From Vampirovibrionales bacterium (GTDB lineage: Bacteria; Cyanobacteriota; Vampirovibrionia; Vampirovibrionales; Vampirovibrionaceae): 64,000 nt of DNA. Shown one piece after another: positions 5,145 to 13,513 of the stretch. The position numbers and the translations under genes are program-made. The stretch's first letter is position 1, and every line of letters starts with the position of its first letter. Location of the stretch: the NCBI GenBank assembly GCA_029262635.1, contig JAJCZA010000023.1, positions 1-64,000 of the forward strand, read 5' to 3'. The notes under the pieces were generated by a model that ran no database searches, was not told where the DNA came from, and saw only the letters and a list, made by a program, of their open reading frames with translations.

Positions 5145-7349
5145 ATGCAGAACGGACAACTGAACTGGATAACCAACTTTATTTGGGGTATTGCGGACGA
5201 TATTCTGCGTGATGTATTTGTCCGAGGAAAATATCGGGATGTAATCCTTCCAATGACGGTTATTCGGCGTTTGGATGCGGTGCTAGAACCCACCAAAGAA
5301 GAAGTCTTGAGAATGAACGAACAGCTTGATAAGGCCAGCATTGCCAATAAAGAGCAAGCCTTATGCAAAGCGGCTGGAGAGGCTTTCTATAACATTTCTC
5401 CTTTCAGATTGCGGGATTTAACCTCAAGAGGAAAGCAACAGCAACTTAAAGCTGACTTTGAAGCCTATCTGGATGGCTTTTCGCCCAATGTTCAGGAAAT
5501 TCTGGATAAGTTTAAGTTCAGAAATCAGATCGATACCTTGGTGGAAGCCGATGCTTTGGGGCCATTAATTACCAAGTTTGTAGATCCCTCTATTAACCTC
5601 AGTCCTCGTCCTTTCAACAGCCTGCCTGGCCTGGATAACCATGCCATGGGTACCCTTTTTGAAGAGCTTATACGTAAGTTTAACGAAGAAAATAATGAAG
5701 AGGCTGGAGAACACTTTACGCCCCGCGATGTCGTGAAATTGATGGCCAAACTCATGTTTCTCCCCATTGCGAATGAGTTGGAATCCGGCACTTATCTACT
5801 GTATGACGGCGCTTGTGGAACTGGCGGGATGCTAACTGTTGGGGAAGAAGTTTTGGCCGATATTGCAAAAGCGCATGGGAAAGAAGTTTCTATTCACTTG
5901 TTCGGCCAAGAAATCAACGCCGAAACCTATGCCATCACCAAAGCGGATCTAATACTTAAAGGGGAAGGTGCGGAAGCGGACAATATGAAGTTCGGTTCTA
6001 CTCTGTCTAGCGATGCCTATCCCTCTCGTGAATTTGATTTTATGCTTTCCAATCCCCCGTATGGAAAAAGCTGGAAGACGGATCTGGAAAGAATGGGGGG
6101 TAAGAAAGATTTTCAAGATGCCCGGTTTGTGATTGAGCATGCCAACGACCCGGAATATAAGATGATTACCCGATCCAGTGATGGTCAGTTGATGTTTCTG
6201 GTGAATAAGCTCCAGAAGATGAAACACAACACCAAGTTGGGAAGCCGTATTGCAGAAGTTCATAACGGTTCATCCTTATTTACCGGGGATGCTGGACAAG
6301 GGGAAAGCAATATCCGCCGGTGGATTATCGAGAATGACTGGCTGGAAAGTATTATCGCCTTACCCGAAAATATGTTTTACAACACCGGCATTGCCACCTA
6401 TATTTGGGTTTTGAGCAACAAAAAACCAGCAAACCGCCAAGGTAAGGTACAACTGATTGACGCTACGCAATGGTATGTGCCATTGCGAAAGAATTTAGGC
6501 AAAAAGAACTGTGAATTCTCCGATGAGCAGATTGAGCAAATCTGTGATTTGGTGCTGAACCCCAGAGAAACTGAGCAATCCAAAATCTTCTCTAATAAAG
6601 CCTTTGGTTATTGGAAGGTTACAGTTGAGCGTCCCTTACGTCTCCAGGCTCAAATGAAATATTCCGCAGTGGAAGCTTTACGCTTTGGGAATAACGAACC
6701 TGAGTTGCGTAAAAAGCTATACGGTGAAATCGGCAATCTGTTGGTAGAAAACTTCAATGAGGCCAAGAAGCAGATTGAGCAATACCTAACAGATAACGAA
6801 ATTGAACTGACTGAAGCTCAAAAGAAAAAACTTCTGGATGCTGGTACCTGGAAGAAAGATCACGAAATTTACCAAGCGGCCAAAGTGGCATGGGATGTAT
6901 TGGGCGATCAGCGCTTTGATGATCATAATTTGTTTCGTAAGCGCCTTAGCGAAGTATTGGAAGAAAAGAACACTAAGGTTGGGAAAAGTGAATTAAAAGT
7001 GATTTGGGAAGCCATGAGTTGGCGTGACCCGGAAGCCCCGGCAATCATTAAGAGTAAAAAGAAAAGTGGTGAAATCGAATACGAACCGGATACCGATCTG
7101 CGGGATACAGAGCAAGTACCCCTGCTGGAAGAAGGAGGTATACCAGCCTTTTTTGAACGGGAAGTATTGCCTTATGTGGGCGATGCCTGGATTGACGAGA
7201 GCAAGACTCAGATTGGTTATGAAATCAGCTTTACCCGTTACTTCTACAAGCCAACACCCTTAAGAACGTTGGAAGAAATCAAGACGGATATTTTTGCATT
7301 GGAGCAAGAAACGGAAGGGTTGTTGGAAGAAATCGTGGGTGTGAGGTAA
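5145..7349 (+). CDS. hsdM: type I restriction-modification DNA methyltransferase subunit (HsdM)
   Basis: 734 residues from the ATG nine bases after AGGA (a TTG at 5139 is in frame). It transfers methyl groups from S-adenosylmethionine to adenine N6 in a complex with HsdS. Visible features: an N-terminal HsdM helical domain (ITNFIWGIADDILRDVFVRG), HFTPRDVVKLMAKLM, the AdoMet motif DGACGTGGML (~residue 221) and the catalytic NPPYGKSW (~residue 303). The C-terminal ~200 residues exceed the usual ~500-residue HsdM and include a charged region ending ELEKSEL-like helices and FTRYFYKPTPLRTLEEI, as in the larger HsdM subfamily. Two bases separate it from the PRTase-like gene. Confidence 0.93.
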   Translation: MQNGQLNWITNFIWGIADDILRDVFVRGKYRDVILPMTVIRRLDAVLEPTKEEVLRMNEQLDKASIANKEQALCKAAGEAFYNISPFRLRDLTSRGKQQQLKADFEAYLDGFSPNVQEILDKFKFRNQIDTLVEADALGPLITKFVDPSINLSPRPFNSLPGLDNHAMGTLFEELIRKFNEENNEEAGEHFTPRDVVKLMAKLMFLPIANELESGTYLLYDGACGTGGMLTVGEEVLADIAKAHGKEVSIHLFGQEINAETYAITKADLILKGEGAEADNMKFGSTLSSDAYPSREFDFMLSNPPYGKSWKTDLERMGGKKDFQDARFVIEHANDPEYKMITRSSDGQLMFLVNKLQKMKHNTKLGSRIAEVHNGSSLFTGDAGQGESNIRRWIIENDWLESIIALPENMFYNTGIATYIWVLSNKKPANRQGKVQLIDATQWYVPLRKNLGKKNCEFSDEQIEQICDLVLNPRETEQSKIFSNKAFGYWKVTVERPLRLQAQMKYSAVEALRFGNNEPELRKKLYGEIGNLLVENFNEAKKQIEQYLTDNEIELTEAQKKKLLDAGTWKKDHEIYQAAKVAWDVLGDQRFDDHNLFRKRLSEVLEEKNTKVGKSELKVIWEAMSWRDPEAPAIIKSKKKSGEIEYEPDTDLRDTEQVPLLEEGGIPAFFEREVLPYVGDAWIDESKTQIGYEISFTRYFYKPTPLRTLEEIKTDIFALEQETEGLLEEIVGVR

Positions 7350-7351
7350 TC

Positions 7352-8374
7352 ATGACGACTCGTACAGACTTGCTAGAATCAATGGCCAATACCATTCAAG
7401 ATTATAGGGCGGGCGAAATTGCTAAGCCAACGTCAGAACATGTGGATCGATGGGTTAAGCAGTTTGACAAAGCTGTGCAGGTTCCCCTTCTGCAAGAGAT
7501 AGATCACGTTCTGAAAAAAACCTATTTTTCGATGGAGAATGTCGGCGGTTTTCTGAAAGCTGTGTCAGCCAATAAAAAGCTTGCTGGAGACAATCCTGTT
7601 CAATTTTGGAAAAATACCAAATTTTTAGACATTCAGGGTGGTGGAAATAGCCAGCACGATATGCTGGCAATGTTTGGCCAACTCTTAAACAAAAAATTCA
7701 ATTTGAACATTGCAGAATGCGGACAAACAGCCGATCAATATGTGTACCTTGATGATGGCCTGTTTACAGGCAATAGAACCCGTCAGGATCTTGAAAAATG
7801 GATAAGAGAAGAAGCGCCTACGGAAGGGACTCTTCATATAATCTATATTGCATTACATAGCGGTGGACAATACTACGCTTCAAATAAAATAAAAGAATTG
7901 GCAAAATCTCTGGGAAAAACCATCGATATTCAATGGTGGCGTAGTATTGAGCTAGAGGATCGAAAAGCACAATCCTATAATTCAGATGTGCTCCGACCTG
8001 TTAGTATCCCTGAAGACAGCTTGGTACAGAACTATGTGACCGGAATGACGTACCCCCCAACACTTCGCACTGCCGGTAGTGTGGGTGTAAACAAGATTTT
8101 TTCCAGCGATACTGGCCGACAGCTTTTAGAGCAGGAGTTTCTTAAAGCGGGTGTAAAGATTCGTAAGCAATGCCCTCATTTGGGAGACACACAGCGACCC
8201 CTTGGCCACATGACTTTGGTGACACTCGGTTTTGGCTCACTCATCGCGACTTTTAGAAATTGTCCCAACAATGCACCCTTGGCACTTTGGGCTGGAGATC
8301 CCTGGCATCCACTTTTCCCAAGAACTACAAATACTCAAACTGCCATGAGACGCTTAATGGAGGATTTGTTTTGA
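7352..8374 (+). CDS. phosphoribosyltransferase-like protein of conflict systems (PRTase-CE type)
   Basis: 340 residues. YVYLDDGLFTGNRTRQDL (Asp134-Asp135) matches the PRPP-binding loop of type I phosphoribosyltransferases (hydrophobic strand, two acids, T-G). The C-terminal part carries RPLGHMTLVTLGFGSLIATF, then RNCPNNAPLALWAGDPWHPL, which I recall as characteristic of the PRTase-CE family described in bacterial immune loci. No function is established for that family as far as I know. Here it is embedded between hsdM (two-base gap) and the NADAR-hsdS gene (four-base TTGA overlap), so it must be co-produced with the restriction enzyme. PRTase homology is well supported; the biochemical role is unknown. 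Confidence 0.75.
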   Translation: MTTRTDLLESMANTIQDYRAGEIAKPTSEHVDRWVKQFDKAVQVPLLQEIDHVLKKTYFSMENVGGFLKAVSANKKLAGDNPVQFWKNTKFLDIQGGGNSQHDMLAMFGQLLNKKFNLNIAECGQTADQYVYLDDGLFTGNRTRQDLEKWIREEAPTEGTLHIIYIALHSGGQYYASNKIKELAKSLGKTIDIQWWRSIELEDRKAQSYNSDVLRPVSIPEDSLVQNYVTGMTYPPTLRTAGSVGVNKIFSSDTGRQLLEQEFLKAGVKIRKQCPHLGDTQRPLGHMTLVTLGFGSLIATFRNCPNNAPLALWAGDPWHPLFPRTTNTQTAMRRLMEDLF

Positions 8375-10533
8375 CAGTTCAAGCCTCCAAGCATATCCGT
8401 ATATACGAGCCTGCTGAATGTGTGGTGTTTCTCAAGACCAATGAAGCCTTTGGTGGGCTATCCAATATGTGTGCCGGATTTCTGTTGCGGGTGAATGGGG
8501 TTAAAATTCTCACTTCTGAAGCTCTGTATCAGGCTTGCCGCTTTCCTCACATGCCCGAAGTCCAGCGGGTGATTATCGCTCAATCCAGCCCGATGACCGC
8601 CAAAATGAAGAGCAAGCCGCACCGAAAAAACTCACGGGCCGATTGGGATAAAGTTCGGGTGAGTATCATGCGCTGGTGCTTGCGAGTTAAGCTGGCCCAA
8701 AACTGGAACCAGTTTAGTCGATTGCTTTTAAGAACGGGTGATAAGCCCATTGTGGAGCAATCCCGCAAGGATGATTTTTGGGGCGCGAAGGTACAAGATG
8801 ATGGCACCCTTATGGGTATGAACGTGCTGGGCCGTCTGTTGATGGAACTCAGGGAACTGATAAAAACCGAGCCACAGGAAGCATTACTGCAAGTACCACC
8901 CTTATCGATTCCAGATTTCTTATTATATGGACAACCGATTGGCCTGATTGCGCCCGTGGGGCAAGAAGCGATGCCAATCGTAGAAGCCCTTCCATTAGAG
9001 TCCGTTCAGGCATCGCTGTTTGATGCGATGGCCAACGAAGCACCCGAACTATCCAAACCCAGTCTTGAAACAGATGGAGCCGAGCCGTTAATGACAGCAA
9101 CTATTGTTGAGGAAAACCCGTCCATATCAGCAGGTTTTAAACCTTATCCAGATTACCAGGATTCATCTATTGAATGGTTGGGGCAGGTTCCATTGCATTG
9201 GGATGTGAGACCAGGGCTTTCAGCTTTTTCGCCTAAAAAGATCAAGAATATTGGCCATAAAGAATCCACAGTGCTGTCTCTTAGTTATGGACGGATTATT
9301 GTTAAACCTCCTGAAAAACTGCATGGACTGGTTCCTGAATCATTTGAAACGTACCAGCTAATTGATCCGGGGAATATTATTATTCGGCCAACAGACCTTC
9401 AAAATGATAAAGTGAGTCTTAGAATTGGCTTGGCCAAAAACAAAGGAATAATTACATCAGCATACCTTTGCTTGACTACAAATAGTCGAATGACATTCGA
9501 GTTCGGCTATTACCTTCTCCATACTTATGACTTGATGAAAATTTTCTACGGGCTGGGTTCTGGTCTTCGCCAGAATCTTGATTACTCAGATATTAAACGT
9601 ATTCCCATTGCAATTCCACCTCTTGATGAGCAAGATAAGATTGTGGAATTCCTTGACTCTGCTAGCCGAAAAATTTCAAAATTCATCCGAAACAAGCAAA
9701 AGCTGATTGCCCTGCTGAAAGAGCAAAAGCAAAACATCATCAATCAAGCCGTGACTCGTGGGACTAATCCAAACGTGCGTCTCAAGCCATCCGGCATCGA
9801 GTGGCTAGGGGATATTCCTGAACATTGGGAGGTGGCTCCGATTAAACGAGCGTTCGTTATTATGGATTATGGAACTTCTGAAAGCTCAAAAGATGAGGGC
9901 GAATATAAAGTTCTAACAATGGGCCATATTAGAGATGGTATCGTCTCTACGAATAAAACGGGTTATTTAAACGAAATTCCAAAAAACCTTTTATTACAAA
10001 AGGATGATCTTCTTTTTAATAGAACAAATAGTTTAGAGCTTGTAGGTAAGGTTGGTATCTTTAAAGGAACTAAAGAAGATAAAGTCACATTTGCTTCTTA
10101 TTTGGTAAGAATGAGAGTAAATGAGACTACCATCCCAGGTTATATGAATTATCTGTTAAATAGTATTAATGTGCTTTCTTTTGCAAGGCAACATGCTATT
10201 CCCAGCTTACACCAAGCTAATCTTAATCCCACTCGGTATGGGAGGCTTGGAATTCCATTTCCTCCAAAAGAAGAGCAGGTCATAATTTTCAATTTTATAA
10301 CCAATGAGTGTTCAGGCATTGAAAACGTGATTAGCCGGACAGAGCAAGAAATACAACTCATGCAGGAATACCGAACTCGCCTAATCTCGGATGCGGTAAC
10401 AGGCAAAATTGATGTTCGTGATGTTCCGCTTGAAAGTGTTGACATCGAAGCAGATATTTCTCTGGATGACATCGAGCTAGATGAGGATGAGGTACTAGAA
10501 GGTGAGGAGGAGTTGGCACATGCCGCCGACTGA
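8371..10533 (+). CDS. hsdS: NADAR domain fused to type I specificity subunit (HsdS)
   Basis: 720 residues from the TTG at 8371, seven bases after GGAGG and overlapping the previous stop as TTGA; the frame is open to 8260 but that part only shadows the PRTase gene. Residues ~1-165 are a NADAR domain: FGGLSNM, EALYQACRFP, LLLRTGDKPIVEQSRKDDFW and MGMNVLGRLLMELR. NADAR proteins act on ADP-ribose derivatives, and some remove ADP-ribose from guanine. After a Pro/Ala-rich linker come two HsdS target-recognition halves, starting YPDYQDSSIEWLGQVPLHWD (~residue 259) and LKPSGIEWLGDIPEHWEVAP (~471), with the typical end RLISDAVTGKIDVR. HsdS normally has no enzymatic domain, so the fusion is unusual. 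It overlaps hsdR by 14 bases. Confidence 0.88.
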   Translation: MTVQASKHIRIYEPAECVVFLKTNEAFGGLSNMCAGFLLRVNGVKILTSEALYQACRFPHMPEVQRVIIAQSSPMTAKMKSKPHRKNSRADWDKVRVSIMRWCLRVKLAQNWNQFSRLLLRTGDKPIVEQSRKDDFWGAKVQDDGTLMGMNVLGRLLMELRELIKTEPQEALLQVPPLSIPDFLLYGQPIGLIAPVGQEAMPIVEALPLESVQASLFDAMANEAPELSKPSLETDGAEPLMTATIVEENPSISAGFKPYPDYQDSSIEWLGQVPLHWDVRPGLSAFSPKKIKNIGHKESTVLSLSYGRIIVKPPEKLHGLVPESFETYQLIDPGNIIIRPTDLQNDKVSLRIGLAKNKGIITSAYLCLTTNSRMTFEFGYYLLHTYDLMKIFYGLGSGLRQNLDYSDIKRIPIAIPPLDEQDKIVEFLDSASRKISKFIRNKQKLIALLKEQKQNIINQAVTRGTNPNVRLKPSGIEWLGDIPEHWEVAPIKRAFVIMDYGTSESSKDEGEYKVLTMGHIRDGIVSTNKTGYLNEIPKNLLLQKDDLLFNRTNSLELVGKVGIFKGTKEDKVTFASYLVRMRVNETTIPGYMNYLLNSINVLSFARQHAIPSLHQANLNPTRYGRLGIPFPPKEEQVIIFNFITNECSGIENVISRTEQEIQLMQEYRTRLISDAVTGKIDVRDVPLESVDIEADISLDDIELDEDEVLEGEEELAHAAD

Positions 10534-13465
10534 TACGAGTGAAAAGGGGCTAGAATCCCTCATTATTCAATACCTTGTTTCAGAAGCGGGCTACCAGCAA
10601 GGCCACTCTAACGATTATGACCCGGAACATGCCTTGGACTTGGTGAAACTGGGAGAATTTATTAAAGCCACTCAGCCAGACGTGTATGAGGCCGTATCGC
10701 TTGGAACAGACTCTCCCAAGCGCACCCAGTTCTTGCATCGTTTGCAAGGGGAAATTGCCAAGCGCGGTGTGATTGATGTGCTTCGCACGGGGATTAAACA
10801 TGGGCCGCTTTCGGTCATTATGCTGTTTTATGGAACGCCATCTGCCGGTAACCCCAAGGCCCAAGAGCAATACAAGGCCAATATCTTTAGCATTACCCGG
10901 CAACTTCACTTTAGCAAAGACGAAACCATGCTCTCGCTCGATATGGCGTTGTTTATAAATGGTCTGCCCGTGGCCACGTTTGAGCTAAAGAACAACCTGA
11001 CCAAACAAAACTATTGGGACGCCATTGAACAATATCAAAACGACCGTAATCCCCAGGAACTTTTATTTCAGAAGTTTCGGTGCGCTGTCCATTTTGCGCT
11101 GGACGATCAGCAGGTGTGGATGTGTACGGAACTGAAAGGCAAGGCGTCCTGGTTTCTGCCCCTTAACAAGGGTTTTAATGATGCCGCCGGAAACCCTCCC
11201 AACCCCAACGGCCTGAAGACCGATTACCTGTGGAAAGAGATCCTAACCAAGGATAGCCTGACCAATATTTTGGAAAATTATGCTCAGGTGGTTGAAAAAG
11301 AAGACCCGAAAACTAAAAAGAAGAAAAAGACGCAGATTTTCCCCCGATATCACCAGTTGGATGTCGTCCGTCAGTTATTAACAAAGGTTCAGGAGGAAGG
11401 CGCGGGCCATCGATATCTCATCCAGCATTCCGCTGGAAGCGGCAAAAGCAATTCCATTACCTGGTTGGCTCATCAGTTGATTGAGGTGGAGCAGAACGGG
11501 CAAAAAGCATTTGATTCGGTCATTGTGGTGACTGATCGCCGGATTCTGGACAAGCAGATCAAGGACAACATCAAACAGTTTGCCCAGGTTGCCTCTACCG
11601 TAGGCCATTCGCAACATTCATCCGACCTGCGGGATTATCTGAAATCCGGCAAGAAGATCATTATTACCACCGTGCAGAAATTTCCCTTTGTGGTGGATGC
11701 CATCGGAAACGAACACCGGGATCGGAAATACGCCATTATCATTGACGAGGCCCACTCCAGCCAGAGCGGGCGCACGGCGGCAAAGATGAACATGACCCTC
11801 TCTGCGGAGGGCACTGAGGCCGAGGAGGAAGAGCCGGAAGATATTATCAACCGCTATATGGAAGCGCGGAAAGTGGCCTCCAATGCCAGCTATTTTGCAT
11901 TTACCGCCACCCCCAAGAACAAAACTCTGGAAGTGTTCGGCATGCCCTATAACGAGGGAGACAAGGTCAAGCATCGTCCGTTCCATAGCTATACGATGAA
12001 ACAGGCCATCCAGGAAGGCTTTATTCTGGACGTACTGGAACACTATACGCCGGTGCAAAGTTACTACCGGTTGATCCAGACCGTGGAAAATGATCCCGAA
12101 TTCGATACCAAAAAGGCCAAAAAGAAATTGCGCCGCTACGTGGAGTCCCACGATTATGCCATTGAGCAAAAGGCGGAAATCATGGTGGATCACTTTCTGG
12201 AAGAGGTGATTGCGCCTCAGAAAATTGGGGGTAAGGCACGGGCCATGGTGGTGACCGGAAACATCCAGCGGGCTCTCCAGTATTACTTTGCCTTCAAAAA
12301 GTATCTGGAGGAAATCAAAAGCCCCTATAAGGCCATTGTTGCCTTCTCTGGGGAGCCGGAGTTTAAGGGCGAAAAAGTGACCGAAGCCGGATTAAACGGC
12401 TTCCCAAGTAAAGACATCCCGGATCGGATTCAGGAAGAACCCTATCGCTTTCTTATCGTTGCCGATAAGTTTCAGACCGGCTATGACGAGCCGTTGCTTC
12501 ATACCATGTACGTGGACAAGCCTCTGGAAGGCATTAAAGCCGTACAAACCTTGTCCCGCCTGAACCGAGCATACCCGAAAAAGCATGACACTTTTGTGCT
12601 CGACTTTCTCAACAATGTGGAGACCATCGAAGCCGCATTCTCAGACTATTACCGAACCACGATCCTCAGCGAAGAGACCGATCCCAACAGACTGCATGAC
12701 TTGAAGGCCGAATTGGACGGCTATCAGGTCTACCGCTGGGAGCAGGTGGAACAGTTTGTTCAACTGTATCTGACCGGTGCAAGCCGGGAACAGCTTGATC
12801 CCATTCTGGATGTGTGTGTGGGTCATTATCTTGAATTGGATGAGGATGGTCAGGTGGATTTCAAGGCGAAAGCCAAGGGCTTTAACCGGATGTATGGGTT
12901 CCTGGCCTCGATCCTGCCCTTCAGCAATGCAGAGTGGGAAAAGTTCTCTATCTTCCTGCATTTCCTGATTCCCAAGCTTCCGGCTCCCAAAGAGGAGGAT
13001 TTATCCAGGGGAGTTTTGGAAGCCATTGATATGGACAGTTACCGTGTGGAAAAACAGGCAGAAATGGCAATTGTTCTGGCCGATCAGGATGCCGAAGTTG
13101 ACCCGGTACCAACGGCGGTTGGGGGCAGTAAACCGGAACCGGAACTGGACTACCTCAGTAACATCATTCGGGAGTTCAATGACCTGTTTGGCAATATTGG
13201 CTGGACGGATGAGGACAAAATTCGTCAGGTGATTGCGGAAGAGCTACCCGCCAGAGTGATGGCAGACAAGGCTTACCAGAACGCCAAGAAGAACTCAGAC
13301 GAGCAAAACGCCCGAATTGAGCATGACAGGGCACTGGAGAAGGTTTTAATCGGCCTTTTGTCGGATCATACGGAATTGTATAAACAGTTCAGCGATAACC
13401 CCACGTTCAAAAAATGGCTGTCCAAAAGAATTTTTGATGTGACGTATGGTTCCGATATCGCTTGA
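10520..13465 (+). CDS. hsdR: type I restriction endonuclease subunit (HsdR)
   Basis: 981 residues from the ATG at 10520, nine bases after GGAGG inside the end of hsdS (a GTG at 10502 is in frame). It translocates DNA using ATP and cuts it at a distance when HsdS meets an unmethylated site. N-terminal nuclease domain: LSLDMALFINGLPVATFELK contains the D...ExK motif (~residues 135-155). Helicase motor: HSAGSGKSNS (Walker A, ~residue 304), IIIDEAHSSQSG (DEAH box, ~407), FAFTATP (motif III), and QTLSRLNRAYPKKH (motif VI). C-terminal helical region. Length and motif order are normal for HsdR, so the restriction activity appears intact. Confidence 0.94.
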   Translation: MPPTDTSEKGLESLIIQYLVSEAGYQQGHSNDYDPEHALDLVKLGEFIKATQPDVYEAVSLGTDSPKRTQFLHRLQGEIAKRGVIDVLRTGIKHGPLSVIMLFYGTPSAGNPKAQEQYKANIFSITRQLHFSKDETMLSLDMALFINGLPVATFELKNNLTKQNYWDAIEQYQNDRNPQELLFQKFRCAVHFALDDQQVWMCTELKGKASWFLPLNKGFNDAAGNPPNPNGLKTDYLWKEILTKDSLTNILENYAQVVEKEDPKTKKKKKTQIFPRYHQLDVVRQLLTKVQEEGAGHRYLIQHSAGSGKSNSITWLAHQLIEVEQNGQKAFDSVIVVTDRRILDKQIKDNIKQFAQVASTVGHSQHSSDLRDYLKSGKKIIITTVQKFPFVVDAIGNEHRDRKYAIIIDEAHSSQSGRTAAKMNMTLSAEGTEAEEEEPEDIINRYMEARKVASNASYFAFTATPKNKTLEVFGMPYNEGDKVKHRPFHSYTMKQAIQEGFILDVLEHYTPVQSYYRLIQTVENDPEFDTKKAKKKLRRYVESHDYAIEQKAEIMVDHFLEEVIAPQKIGGKARAMVVTGNIQRALQYYFAFKKYLEEIKSPYKAIVAFSGEPEFKGEKVTEAGLNGFPSKDIPDRIQEEPYRFLIVADKFQTGYDEPLLHTMYVDKPLEGIKAVQTLSRLNRAYPKKHDTFVLDFLNNVETIEAAFSDYYRTTILSEETDPNRLHDLKAELDGYQVYRWEQVEQFVQLYLTGASREQLDPILDVCVGHYLELDEDGQVDFKAKAKGFNRMYGFLASILPFSNAEWEKFSIFLHFLIPKLPAPKEEDLSRGVLEAIDMDSYRVEKQAEMAIVLADQDAEVDPVPTAVGGSKPEPELDYLSNIIREFNDLFGNIGWTDEDKIRQVIAEELPARVMADKAYQNAKKNSDEQNARIEHDRALEKVLIGLLSDHTELYKQFSDNPTFKKWLSKRIFDVTYGSDIA

Positions 13466-13513
13466 TTTTTAGATACGACGCAAGATGATGAAACAACCTA
13501 TAGGAGAATTGAC

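Noticed and set aside
8260-8370. N-terminal 37 codons of the NADAR-HsdS frame
   Set aside because: They only read the end of the PRTase gene in another frame; the TTG at 8371 with GGAGG and TTGA coupling is the better start.
11618-12193. 191-codon minus-strand frame within hsdR
   Set aside because: Antisense shadow of strongly conserved helicase motifs.
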